A DNA stretch of 64,000 bases. Source: Cardiocondyla obscurior (taxonomy: Eukaryota > Arthropoda > Insecta > Hymenoptera > Formicidae). Numbering within the stretch: position 1 is the stretch's first letter; each line of letters opens with the position of its first letter. A program made the translations under genes and the position numbers. The stretch covers positions 2,674,001 through 2,738,000 of the forward strand of contig NC_091873.1 in assembly GCF_019399895.1 (NCBI RefSeq). Reading direction: 5' to 3'. The notes below the pieces were generated by a model. The model was not told the DNA's origin, ran no database searches, and worked only from the letters and a program-made list of their open reading frames with translations. Below, one piece after another: positions 23,461-35,000 of the stretch.

Positions 23461-25200
23461 CGTAACCCGCGCTGAAATGGTTAGACGAATAATAAATTTT
23501 TTTTTTTTAAATAACACAATTTTACTTTTTTAATTTTATACATGCAGTAACGGCTGTAAGACACTAGATAGATAGTTTAGCTAAATAAAAAATTATGGTT
23601 AGTATCAAGCTAGTCACTAGGTAAGAAATATATCTAATCTGTGCGATCTAACCATTAGCTACAAAATCAGAATAATTAGATGTATTTCCACTCGGGTATA
23701 TTATACAGTTTACAACTGTCATATTTAATTGCAATATACGGTCGGCGGAAGGGGCGATCACGGCGTTTTCTACCACGCCTATTCCGTCTGTGGGCATAAA
23801 GTATTTACGAGCGGTTGCTTCCTGCTTGAGCGGAAACCTGGGTACACCTATGCATTATCCAGACTGGTAAGAAGACCGACCGCGGCGCGTCACTTTTAGA
23901 AAAGGGGAAGACGCGGGCATCTCCCACGTAACTCAGAAGATACGGTGCGCTTTCGTGCGGCGAGAGCGAGACGGAACGATCTGCCGGATGCTGCGGATTC
24001 TCATGTGCAGAAGCCAAGTCGGAATGCTCGAACTCGGCTAACTACCCGCGAGCTACGTTCTCTCATATTAACTTTAATCAGAGCGGGGCTCTTCTCATTC
24101 GAGTTTCGGGGCAGCGCTGGACGTTACCGAGGAACGTGTCTCTTTCGACGCTCGTGACGTCGCGGGGATGAATAGTAAAACGCTACAGTAAAATGCACTT
24201 TTACACGGGCGTACAAATGCATTTTTATTTTTTATCTCTTAGAAAATTATATAGTATTAATGGATTAAATAAAATTTGCGTCATTACTTTCGCGTACCAT
24301 TTTTAAATTAATTAATTAATATTGTTATTTCGAAAGCATGCATTCGCCTAACAATTTTTTCGATCTCGATACTCTTATCTCACGCAATGTGTTTCATTTA
24401 CTTTCGCAACGGTCATCTTATCGAGGCATTTTTTTTTTATTTTTCCGTATCATCCGTGGGATCGTTGTTAATCACGCTAAAAAACGTTCCGGCCATTCGC
24501 GCACCATTATGGCTCGTACGCGAGCAATTTAATTCGTTCGAGTTAATTTACTTCGCATAATAGAAATCACTTTTCTTCGAAATCCTAACGTGCCGCGAAA
24601 CGAATTTCTAGGCCTTCGAGGTGGAAAATGGACAGGCATGAAACCACCTAGTCTCCGACGACGCGGGAACGTCGCAGGAATCGCGGCGCCGATTAAAAGA
24701 TCGGTCCTGAAACAGGAACGACTTCATGCTCGGTGATGCGTGTAATATTCTCCTGTTGGAAGAACATCGATCTCAACAAGCGTACGAAGGACGAATCGAG
24801 ATAGCAATAAGCACACAGCTTCCGTTTTAAATTGTGCTTAATGCGTCGCGCGTTAAGAACGAGAAGAATCGTTTGTCGATCAAACCTTTCATTTGATTTA
24901 ACGCTTCGCTGTACACGTTTTTTTTTTTTTTTTTTTTAACTATTTATCTCTCGCTTTGTTGTCATTTTACAGCGTAATTGTCTTTATCAATCCTCATTGC
25001 TTCCGTCGAATACATCATCAGCACGACGCTCGATAGCAGCGTATAAGAGATTGAAGGCACGCACAGAGCGAACGCAATACTCCCGTTTCCACGAGATCAC
25101 AGACAGAGAAGGCGTGTTTGCTTTGAAATTCGAGTTTCCGAGAAGGAAACATTTTAGTCTCCCAGAAACTTAATATTATCGTATACTCGGGGCGGAAACA
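23461..25200. other. Non-coding stretch, no gene seen
   Basis: AT-rich at the start and around 24180-24330. A 20-base T run lies at 24918-24937. From 24842 onward there is no ATG on the plus strand until 25723. Confidence 0.5.
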
Positions 25201-25219
25201 GTTGTATTTCTCCCGAGGA

Positions 25220-25758
25220 TATAAACGTGACTCACGAACAGACGCGGCGCGCGAGCAGTGCGTCTCAAAAAGCGTCAAAAGAAATCGCGGAAACGGCAGG
25301 TAGATCAGCCCCCTCGAAACCCTCCCCGTCGGCCTCTAACTCCGCGTTTTCCCCGGACGACGCTCGTTCGCGAGCGGCGCTTCCTCGTTGCTCTTTCTCT
25401 CCCGCCCTGCTCGACTTTCGCCGGCCGCGCGCTCGCTCATTTAATTTGCGATCACGGCAAGAAACGACGGCGAGAATCCTCGAAGACGCGGAAACGACGC
25501 GGGCACGAACGCGAGCAAGAAGATCCGCGAAGCAGGGGATATTTATTACCGTCGGCTAAGAAATTATCGGTCGTCGTCCCGTCCTGCGCCGCAGCGAAAA
25601 CGATCCTCGGTACGAAATTATTGGCGTCCCTTTGCGAGTCTTCCAAGAAACGATCGGGCGACCTAATTCCCTCCGCCGTGCCCACAGCGCGATTCTCGCG
25701 GCGGATAAAGGATCGAAGATCTCTATGGGAATTATGGCGTGCCGTTAGATTTCGAGGT
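25220..25758 (+). promoter_or_regulatory. Possible promoter and non-coding first exon
   Basis: TATAAACG at 25220 is followed 30-37 bases later by GCGAGCAGTGCG, an arthropod initiator-like word. The GC-rich stretch that follows has no ATG until 25723. A fair donor (TTTCGAG then GTAAAC) lies at 25758/25759. The two ATGs at 25723 and 25732 both run into a TAG within a few codons, so the exon would be non-coding. The overlapping 220-codon frame (25258-25920) starts with GTG and is not called. The TATA-to-start spacing is slightly long, so this is a tentative call. Confidence 0.25.
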
Positions 25759-25759
25759 A

Positions 25760-28700
25760 AACAGGCGAGGTTTCCAAAGCTGGAAATTACGCAGAGTTGC
25801 GTTTCGAGTCGCGAAAATTGTTTACAACATTATTGTAACTGCGACTTAAAAGATCGATTTCTTGCCAAATTGAAAATCGTCAAGCTCGCGATTTTAAAAT
25901 CTTATTTTTTTTTTTTATAAGAAATTTTTTTTAGCAAAAATAATTTGCGACATGATGCGAGAAGCAGTAATTTATTTTGTTCCGAAAAAAAAAGTGTGCT
26001 TCAAATTTAAAAGCGCAGACGTAGCGATACATTACTCCGCGCGCTCCCAAACATGTAATTTGACATCGCAATCTCTGGAACGGCGCGGCTATATAGGTGC
26101 GTTTCGTATCGGAAATAATCGTGATCATCCTCATATTTACTCGCGATACGGGCGCGAATGCATTGCACGTGTCGGCCGGCTGCATGATTCTGGATCTTCA
26201 TTACAGTCGCGCGCACACTGATGTGTTCAGGATGCGGGCTAGGAAAAGGGAATTCTGAACGAATAACGATCGCCGATGCATGCAATAATCATCCGAATAT
26301 ACCGGTATTGAAGCAGAAACTACTTACAATTACGTAATGTACTCCATTAATTACCACGAGTGAGACAATCGTTTCTTCGATTTGGAAAACACTATTTTGG
26401 AACTTATTTTCGCATTTTTTTTTTTTTTTTGGCGATCTGATTGATATTTATATCACGTTTAATAAATGCAAAAAATTTTTAACGCACAACTATCCCCGAA
26501 CTTAAATCCATGTTTCGTATACGACTTTTCGAATGATTCTAAATTCCACGATGCGTGTCGCGCGCGATTGAAAAAACTGCGTTGCGAAACGAACGCGGAA
26601 AACCGTTTATCGTCGATTATTATTCTAGCGATGGGAAACGACGGAACGAAAAGTTCGCTTGGCCGTCAATAGAACGCGCAAATTATAGCGACATTAAGAC
26701 GAGCGCGCGATCGCCGTCTCGTTGAACAATCGTTCGCGGGAGAAAGCACGGACGGCGGAGGTGACGCAATTTGTGACGCGCCAATCTGACTTCCCGTCAC
26801 GCGAGGAAAGGATTGTCTTTCACGGAAAGCTGATTCCGGCTGACTACGGTTATTACTGTGATATTTAACACCGGGGACGGAGACGTTTTTGCAGCGTGCT
26901 TCATTAAAAAGAAAAACAAAAAAAAAAACCAAGCTTCTTAATGTGTCTATTAGTCGCATTAGTTATTTCAGAGAATTCTCGCGCGTCGCCTCGCTGACAC
27001 AAGTCCGGCTTTATTTTTCAACTAGACCATTTAATGTTTTTCTCCGACGGAACTAGAAATGTTTTCAAGCTGCGAGACTGATTTATAATAAGCGGCACGA
27101 ATTATTTTTAGGCTAACATATCACGAATTACCGTCACGTCGTAGCAAGCGTCCTTTCTTCCTCCGTTTTACCTGTCGTGAATTATAAGCTTGTTTAGGGC
27201 TTCCGAAATAACGGTTTGGCGACCAGCCGTTGCACCTTTTATTTTCTCCGCTGTCAAGTAGATACATTGTTCATTTGGCGTTTGCTTTCTTTACGACTTG
27301 ACCTTCCATCTGGACATTTCGCTTCGCGCGTAATGTAAATTATAACGTTGAAACCTTTTAGGTTACGTTGTATTTTAAAGAGAGAAAAAAAGTATTTAAC
27401 TTAATTACCGGAATTACGATAATGAAACGTCGCTATCATCCACGCACACCCCGCGGCTCTTACTCGAGTTGTTCCTTCACGTGGCAGATGCGGACACGTG
27501 CGATAATCGATGTGACACGAGCTCTCTTTCTCTCACTCTCTCTATATCGTCGGGAAAAGGTGATAAGTAATCTCCGTCAATCAATGGCTGTCCTTGGTGC
27601 TCGACGTTGTAGCCTGTATCTAGTGGAGCCAACTGATGAACCTGGCATTAGTCTCCCATACGGGGACATCGATCGTCGTTTGAATGACTTCGTACACGAG
27701 GCACGCACACGGAAGATCAGGTCGCAAGAAGCAGGCGTTCGCTACGTTCGCCGTGTACGTAATAGTGAATCGATGATGGAAACCCGGTCGAAGTAATTTC
27801 CTCGAGCTATTTTGATATTTGCCGTTGCCGGGAATGTTTTATCGAATGAAAAATCAACCGAGCCAACATCGAACGGAACAAAAACAAAATGCAATTCGCA
27901 ATCCTCTCGCAGAAATCGCGCGAGCCTTATATCAATTCCCTGTTAATAGCGTAACTCGGATTTACGACGATTGAGAAGAATCGCTCTGCGCTTTACGACA
28001 GCGGGAGAAAATTACAATTTAAAAAAGTAAAAAAAAAAGATAAAAAAAGAAAAGGAGGGGCAGACCCTTCGCGATTCACGCTGCTAATGTTGACGAACTG
28101 CGTCTAATTAACCTTCGATTGAGGGGACAGTTATTCAAATATTCAATTAAGCTGTCTATCGAATGTCACGAATTTCAATTACGCGCGACGTGTATATTAC
28201 TATAATATCTAGATGTAAATTTAATCACCATAATTTTCCGACGATTCCACAGCGGTTGTTAAACGAAAGTAGTTATCGCGTTAAACGAGTTTGTAACGAC
28301 TGCTGAGTTTATTGGACGAGCATCGTGTCGCAGCCGATTGACCCTGATCTCTAAATTGCTGCGTGAAACGTCTTCGCAAGTAAAATCCCGATGGCTTCGT
28401 TTATCCGCGATCTTACGTCGCCGTCGAGACGGCATGCGTTCTCTCGACGCGTAAGTCCGATAGGGGGGGAAAAAAAAAGTAGCTCGATAAATCCAGCAAG
28501 GGAGTCTGGACTAACGGAGCAGCAGCCGCTACGTGTAACTATTATTCTCCAGCATTTTTCCCGACTCGTCCACGTTGCGAAATGTTTCTCGGAGCACCCA
28601 TTTTCCAGCGCTCGTTCTCGGCGAAAATAGAATCCCAGTCAGATCGCGGCGTGAAAATAAATAAACGCCGTAAGAATTCGCGATTATAGAGCGAACCGCG

Positions 28701-29640
28701 CGACAGTGAATTTAACTCGCAAAAGCTTTGCTAATATGTTTTTAGATTTCTGATTTTTTATTTTGGGCTCCGCGGCCTCGTTCGCGGAGGAAAAGTCGGG
28801 GCTTGAACGCAGGAAAAAAAATCTGTCATTAGCGATTAAGACGGGGCGGTCTTGTAGGCGCAATCGATTAACCGCAAGAAATAACCGCGTAAAATGCCGC
28901 GAGATGTTCTCGGAAACGATTCGCCGTATGCTCGGTAGTTTCGGTGCATATTCGTGAGGTGCATTTTCCAACGATAAAAAGGGTCTCGCCGCAAATTACC
29001 GTAACCGCAACAAGAGCCGTTTCTTCCGTACAACCACGTTATTCCTACGGCGCGATTCCGCATTTCGTCCGGGTCGTACCACCCACGTTTTTCGTTGCGA
29101 CTTACGCGGAGCTCCTCGCGCAATGCGGACGCGAATGATGCACGATATTTAAGGAAATTGTTTATGCAAAGTGACGACGATAATTTTTTATCTCTTTTTT
29201 TTTTTTTTTTTTCTTTCCTTTGCGATAAATTGTTCCGCAAAACGGTTAAACGGCAGAGTAGCAGCGAGTTAGCTGCAATTTAATTCGCACGCGGAGAATA
29301 TTTAAACGTCATCGTGGAGTTATAAATAAAAATGGAATCACCTTTCAATGAAGATAAGCGGGGGAGGAGAGGAGGGACAATTCTGTTACCGCGACGAAAT
29401 TTATAATCCCCTTTTATAGACGGTTTCCAAGCCGTCTAATTGCGCGGATTATGACCCAGAAAGCGGGCCAAAGCTATTTTAATGGCTCGGCCGGCTTGTC
29501 CGAGGAGGCTTGTCCGCTCCTTTTACGTAATCCCATGTAACCGGAAGGGATCGCGGAGCAAAAATATTGCGGTACCCGCCGCAACGGTTGCTTTCGCGCG
29601 GCGAGATTATTCCTCGGAATTAATTTTTAGACGATACACG
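25760..29640. other. Non-coding stretch
   Basis: No supported gene. A 142-codon plus-strand frame at 27368-27796 begins with TTG and has an ordinary composition, but lacks splice sites or a recognisable domain. Frames of 60-135 codons overlap at 28391-29283. Poly-A/T tracts occur near 25904, 26417 and 29196. Confidence 0.45.
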
Positions 29641-30265
29641 TTGTTACACCGCCGCCGGTGAGCTGTCTAATTTTATCGCCCGTCGTAAAACCATGATCAA
29701 CACAACGCGGTTCTTTTAGCCGCCGGTGCGAGCGAGTGCCACAACCGTGACGGATCTGATCTCGGGAGACATTCGGGGCGGAATCTCGCGTCGCGAAAAT
29801 CCGGGGGGGATCGGCGAGCTTTCTTACGCGCGCGAGGGAGACAGGCTCCCTCGGCACTTCTCTCAGCTGGCGCGGAAAACGCATCTGTCCGCCCGCGCTG
29901 CATCTCTTCTGGGGCGCCCTGTCGGTCGTTTCCGACGGCGGTCGGTATCGCTCGCGAACGCGGCGAGACGGGCCCACTCAGTCGACCGCTGACCGCCGTA
30001 AACGCAAGACCGTTCGTGAGAGAACCTGGCGCAAGCCGCGCAGCCACGAGTCCGCCCGACTTGGATATCCCTGGCTGCAAAGACGCGTGTCATCGCCGGT
30101 CTGGCCGCGTGGGAGGCTACCCGAAGCGACGCGTTGCCTCTTCGTCATCCGGGAGAACCTGCTGGAGTCGTCGCGACATTCGTCTCCCTCGCTCGCGGTC
30201 GCGACATCAAAGGCGACGTCGCGTAGGCGGCCGTTAATTGGTATTCCGCGGCGTTGCGTAAATAG

Positions 30266-30273
30266 TATAAAAG
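30266..30273 (+). promoter_or_regulatory. TATA box of the 31-kb first exon
   Basis: TATAAAAG is a canonical TATA box in a CpG-rich region, preceded by about 600 GC-rich bases. Transcription would start near 30297. Nothing longer than a dozen codons begins with ATG between here and the coding start at 31257, which fits a promoter with a long leader. Confidence 0.55.
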
Positions 30274-30296
30274 GCCGCGACGTGTCGATAAGTGAG

Positions 30297-31256
30297 TCTC
30301 GCAGCAGATAACGCACAGCTGACACCTGCGTGGGACGTGGTACAAGGCCGTAACCGCCGAGCGTGTTGCTCGCGCGTTCGTCACCGAGCTGTCAAATCGC
30401 ACCGGAGCCGAGTCGCGTGTCTTCTCGCGGAGGGAACGATTTTGGGGGGGGGCCTAGGACCGGTCTTACGAAACTCGCTCCGAGCTGGGCTTCGTCTTAA
30501 ACGAATTCAACGAGCGAACCCGTTCGGACAATTCGTGCCACTTTACACGGCGAAAGATCAGCCGCCCCGGCGTTCCCACTTCCCCCTTTCTTTCGTCGAC
30601 GCGCGACGTCGAAAGTTGACTGACCGACGTGACTCACGGGATCACGAGTCACTCCCGAGCCGTGGTGATCGTCGCGTCACCAAGTGTGAACCGCGGTCTC
30701 TCGCGGTCTTATCGCGTCACCGCCAGGGAAAAAAAAAAAAAAAAAACACCGATACCGTATCATTAACGCATCGCCGATCGAATCTCGCGGCGACCCGGAT
30801 CGAATTACGAGGAGAGCGCCTCGTCCTTGACTGCAAAACTCCGTCGAAACGCCAACGTGCCTCGAGCCTAACTTAATCGGCGATTAATCGCAGCCGGATA
30901 AGAAAACCCGAATCTTTCGAGTGCTACTAATTAAGCTTCAAAGAGAATATCTCGCGACGACAAGAAGTAGCGATTCTTGAAAGCTGCTTTGCTGCTGCTC
31001 AACTCTCCAAGACCTCACGATCTCCGCTTCTCTGACGAAGCAACGCGCGGCAAGGTTTTGCATACCCAGCGTCAGGATTAAGTACCCGAGGACGGGGGCT
31101 GTTAGGAGAAGCGGTCACGTGCCACCTGTTACGAGTCGGTCCGCAGTGCGGAAAGGTCGCGGATTACCGTCGCGGATCAGCGTGTCGGGCGTAAGGCGGC
31201 CGCGGGAGGATGCGACTTCGCGCCGCGACGCGATCCTGGCTGATCCTGACGATAGG
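30297..31256 (+). other. Long ATG-free 5' leader
   Basis: From 30301 to 31209 there is no ATG in any frame, against roughly a dozen expected for this base composition. Depletion of upstream ATGs is a hallmark of 5' untranslated regions. The only upstream ATG, at 31210, opens a 17-codon frame that ends at 31263 and overlaps the proposed start, so it could dampen translation. The leader contains an 18-base A run (30729-30746). The 5' end is placed 31 bases after the TATA box and is approximate. The 194-codon frame at 30292-30876 has no ATG and is not a gene. Confidence 0.55.
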
Positions 31257-31458
31257 ATGTTGACGGCCCGCTCGGGGCCTCTCGGGCTCGGCGTGCCGCG
31301 AACCCTGGGGCCCGCGGAGGGAAGCGATCACCTATTCCTGCTGCCGGAACGCGCCCTCGTCATGGACAGCACCCACCTGCGACAGGATCTGGCCGGTCTG
31401 GATTTTAACCTGCACCTGAACCTACTGCACACCGCGCCTCGCGGCAACGTCTGGCTAT
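31257..31458 (+). CDS. First coding exon, 67 codons, protein not identified
   Basis: The start ATG at 31257 is the first in its frame after the long ATG-free leader and has A at -3. The exon encodes a peptide beginning MLTARSGPLGLGVPRTLG and ending FNLHLNLLHTAPRGNVWL. A good donor (CTAT then GTGAGT) ends it at 31458 in phase 1. It has no signal peptide, membrane segment or known motif. A second in-frame Met lies in ALVMDSTHLR. The downstream partner could be the exon at 61840, whose only open frame accepts phase 1; the intron would be about 30.4 kb. The pattern fits a variable N-terminus of a long, alternatively promoted insect gene, but I do not recognise the family. If the donor were skipped, the frame would end at 31508. 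Confidence 0.5.
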
Positions 31459-32010
31459 GTGAGTTGTCGATCGGCGTTGACGGGAGAGGGACAAGAAAGA
31501 GCTCGTAATTCTCGGGATGCCTTCAATCCCTCCCCCTTCTCCCGAATACCTCCGCTTTTATCTGCCGAACTCGTTCCTACTGATCCACTCGGATTTTTCT
31601 TTTTTTATTATCTTGTTTTAGAAACAAGTCGCGTCTACGTTTCGCTTTGGTATTGTCTTTTGTATTCGGCGGTGAAAATAAGGCGACGAATCGGATAAAA
31701 AAATTGAGAAAACTGTGGAGAATAAATTTGAGGACATTTTGATAGTTGTATATAGAAAAGATGACGAGAGTAAAAATTTTGTACTTTGTCGTTTACTCTA
31801 AATTAATTTACTTTCTCGAAAGGATGCTCTCTATCGTATGAATAGAGTAATCTCTATGCTTAGGTCTCTATGCTCGCCAATTACTTCAATTGACGGGTAT
31901 TAACCGGGCCCTCGATTATCCCGGGCAGACCGTGGATAATACGGTCGAATTTGGAACATTTGTCCGTCAAAATCGCTAGGTGAATACTCAGATAAAGACT
32001 TTCTAAGTAG

Positions 32011-32070
32011 CTTATCTATGCGAATAGGGAAAGCGTCTCGTCAACTTATCTGAATAGGGAAAGTGCCTCG
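32011..32070 (+). repeat. Two-unit tandem duplication
   Basis: Unit 1 (32011-32040) and unit 2 (32045-32070) share CTTATC followed by GAATAGGGAAAG and a GCGTCTCG/TGCCTCG tail. Unit 2 lacks four bases. A smaller echo, TCTCTATGCT twice, lies just upstream near 31850-31874. Confidence 0.75.
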
Positions 32071-35000
32071 AACGACAGATAACATCACGTTTTACGACCC
32101 TGCGCGAAACAATGCGTCATGTTATTATTTTTCGAGACGTTTCAAATCTGCCTTCCGGTTTCGAAATGAACCAGGAGAATTGGAATGCTAACATTGACAA
32201 TCCCTTTTTTTTTTTTTTTTTTTTTTTTTGTCTTAGATAATTTTTCTTTCGACGGAGAATTTGAAAAACTCGGAGGCTCTCGACGCGGCAAAAAAGAAAC
32301 CATTATTTTGCTCGAGTGTTGTCTAAAATAATGTATCTTCCGCGGACCACACCTTCGTGCGCTCAGAATTTTTATCGTGCGGTAATTAAGATTGTAAACA
32401 AGGCGTCGCCTGTAAAGAAAGATCGCTTTGTGACGCCGCGAGAACGGTCTCGCGCAGTGTTTCCCGGTACTTTGCTATCTTCCGCAAGTGTGTGCGTGCA
32501 TCTCTGCTTACGCCTCGACGTTGAAACGAAACGCATTGTAAACCGGGTCGCGCTTCTCTTTCGCGATCTCTCGCGTGCCGTACTAGTAAATAGGCCCGAT
32601 TGCTCGCGGCATCCCGGGCACTGGGCACCTTTCCGGAAAAAGCCGTGAAACTGTTCTCTCGGGAGATCATCGGGCGCGCGATGCTCGTTGGGACCTAGCG
32701 AGATCGCGAGCGGGTGAAAACGCGGGGAAGAATTATTGGCGGCCGGCCGTTGTTCGTAACTCCCGCGAGCAGAAACACACGGAAGAAGATAAATTACAAT
32801 AGCGTGCAAAAAGATGTTTCGCGGCTGGTAGGAAGAATCTTCGAAACGCGGGGTCTGGAAGGAGGTAAGAGATACGGGGAGAGAGTTAACAGGTGCGCCG
32901 CGAAATTATCGCCAATTAAATACTTTTTTTGCCACCGGTAAAAGCGTAAAAGCCGTGCTCGCGAATGAATACCGCGCAATTATAATGCTTCGTCATTGTG
33001 CCTTTTTTTTTTTTTTTTTTTTCCTCTCCCCGCGATCGTTCGAGGCACGAGAGTGGAGGCGATTGTTAATTTGGCGGATGGAATTCAATTAACGCGAATT
33101 GGTGCGTTCGTTTTCGTTGCGCCACGCGCGCCGGAGAATCGCGGACGTGTATTTATTTATTAAACACGAATGCGTTATTTCTTACGGGGCTTGACGATTA
33201 TTATAACGTATGTCCTTCTTCGCGGTCGGCGATAATTGGGCCAGGATGGAAGAAATAATTAACGCGCGCCGCGAATAAGTTATTTTCTTTCCAGTCTGAG
33301 ACATTCTCCTCGTGAAGTCAGTATTTTGACGTGTTAACGGTATAATTGTACGTTCTGATTGCGGGATGAGAAATCTCGCTCTTTTAACATACGATTTTAC
33401 GTTATATCGCGAGTACATTATGAATCCTAATTTACTCGAGGAGGTTTACGTCCCTTGGCCGGTGTAAGTTATTATCGCGGTTACCCCGCGATAAAGGAAG
33501 CTGTCCTTTACTCGCCGAAGAACGAGGGAAGTTATGTACCTCCAACTTGTTGTGACAAACGACTTGTCGTAAATGGTGATAAATGGAAAATCGTAAACCG
33601 TTCAAACGACTCGCTCGGAGGTAACAAATACTTTCCCTAAAAGTGATTTTTCCCGGTTTTTGTAATCGTAAACACGTAAATCTCGGCGGTAAATATCCAA
33701 ACGCCGTTGCTCATAGCTTCCCGTAAAAGCGTGGTAAAAGTTGCCTTCTTGGCTTGCACGGGCGGTATTTAATGCGCTCCGCGCGAATAAATAATTCCCT
33801 GATATTTTTCTCCTCGGGATATGAAAGTATAAATATCGCGCGGCGTACAAATGCATTTCTTACGCACGCATTTACTTCCCGATTAAAAGAACGTTACGGA
33901 GGCCAATAACTTTGCATGCGGGTAACCGAGAAATATGATTGAAATTTTTCTCCCCGGACGATTGTCTTTTCTCACGTTCGCGGTTACTGCGGCGCAGCGA
34001 ATGAAGATGCACTGCAGCCAATAAAGATTTTATCAAGGAATCGCGGCTTTGTCTATTTGTCCTGCGTCACCTTAACGATTCGCTCCTTATTTGATACTTA
34101 ATGCCCGAGCGCGATATGACGCGTGACGCGTGTAATGCGCCGGGAACTTTGCGTTAAATATCGACCCCCGACGATATCGCGTGGAAAAGTCGTCGGATTC
34201 ACGATTGAACTTAATAGAAGGTGTATTAAACCGTCGCTGGGAAGGAGGGGCGTTATCGCATCCTCTTTTATACCGCGATTACGGAAGGCCTAGTAAAAAA
34301 GATCGTTACGATTTATATTTATCAGCGCTCAACGTACCATATTATTACGGTTTTTGCGGCGGCAGTCAATTCGCGGCGTTAGAACGCATATTGGCGGAGC
34401 TCGTGATAGGATGCCGCAACGATATCCCGGGACATGTTCGGCGGGCACATTCCTCGCTCGTTTTTTCCCTTCCTCTTTTATTTATTTATTAATTCTTTTT
34501 TTCTTTTTTTTAATTATGACAGCTCCCACGCGCGGCCGACAACCCCGCGAAGATTAATGAAATCATCCGGGATGTGTTTTCATCTGGCGCACCGCGGGCG
34601 CCGTCAGATTACTCCGACGGCAGACCGTGTCCGATTTGATGCACGGGAGTACTGCATCCGTGCATTACCTAGTTTTCTTATTTCATTAAGGGTACGCAGA
34701 CTGCGCGGGAGACACGCGACGTTGACGAATAGCTCGGGTAAAATCTGAGTAATCGCGAAGGCTGGTAGAAAATCAGTGGGCTGAAAGTATAATTCGGGTT
34801 CAGCCGGACATTTAAAAGCGCGCGACTGCCCGTCTCGAAAATTCAGGGACGAGCGGGAGATATTGAGCGGTGTATTGTTTCGAAATCTTTATTTAGCACG
34901 TCAGAAATGCGCAGGTATATCCTCAGGTCTAGAAGTTCAATTTTAATAGCCTGTAATTTCGTGATATTAATATAGGCTTCGGGAATACCGTTCGGGATAC

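Noticed and set aside
25258..25920. 220-codon plus-strand open frame, the longest in the window
   Set aside because: It starts with GTG, lies in a stop-poor CpG-rich segment with overlapping frames on the other strand, is very rich in Arg/Ser/Lys, and shows no domain.
27368..27796. 142-codon plus-strand frame ending in a plausible acidic/basic segment
   Set aside because: Starts with TTG, no recognisable motif, no promoter or splice sites; within chance length for this composition.
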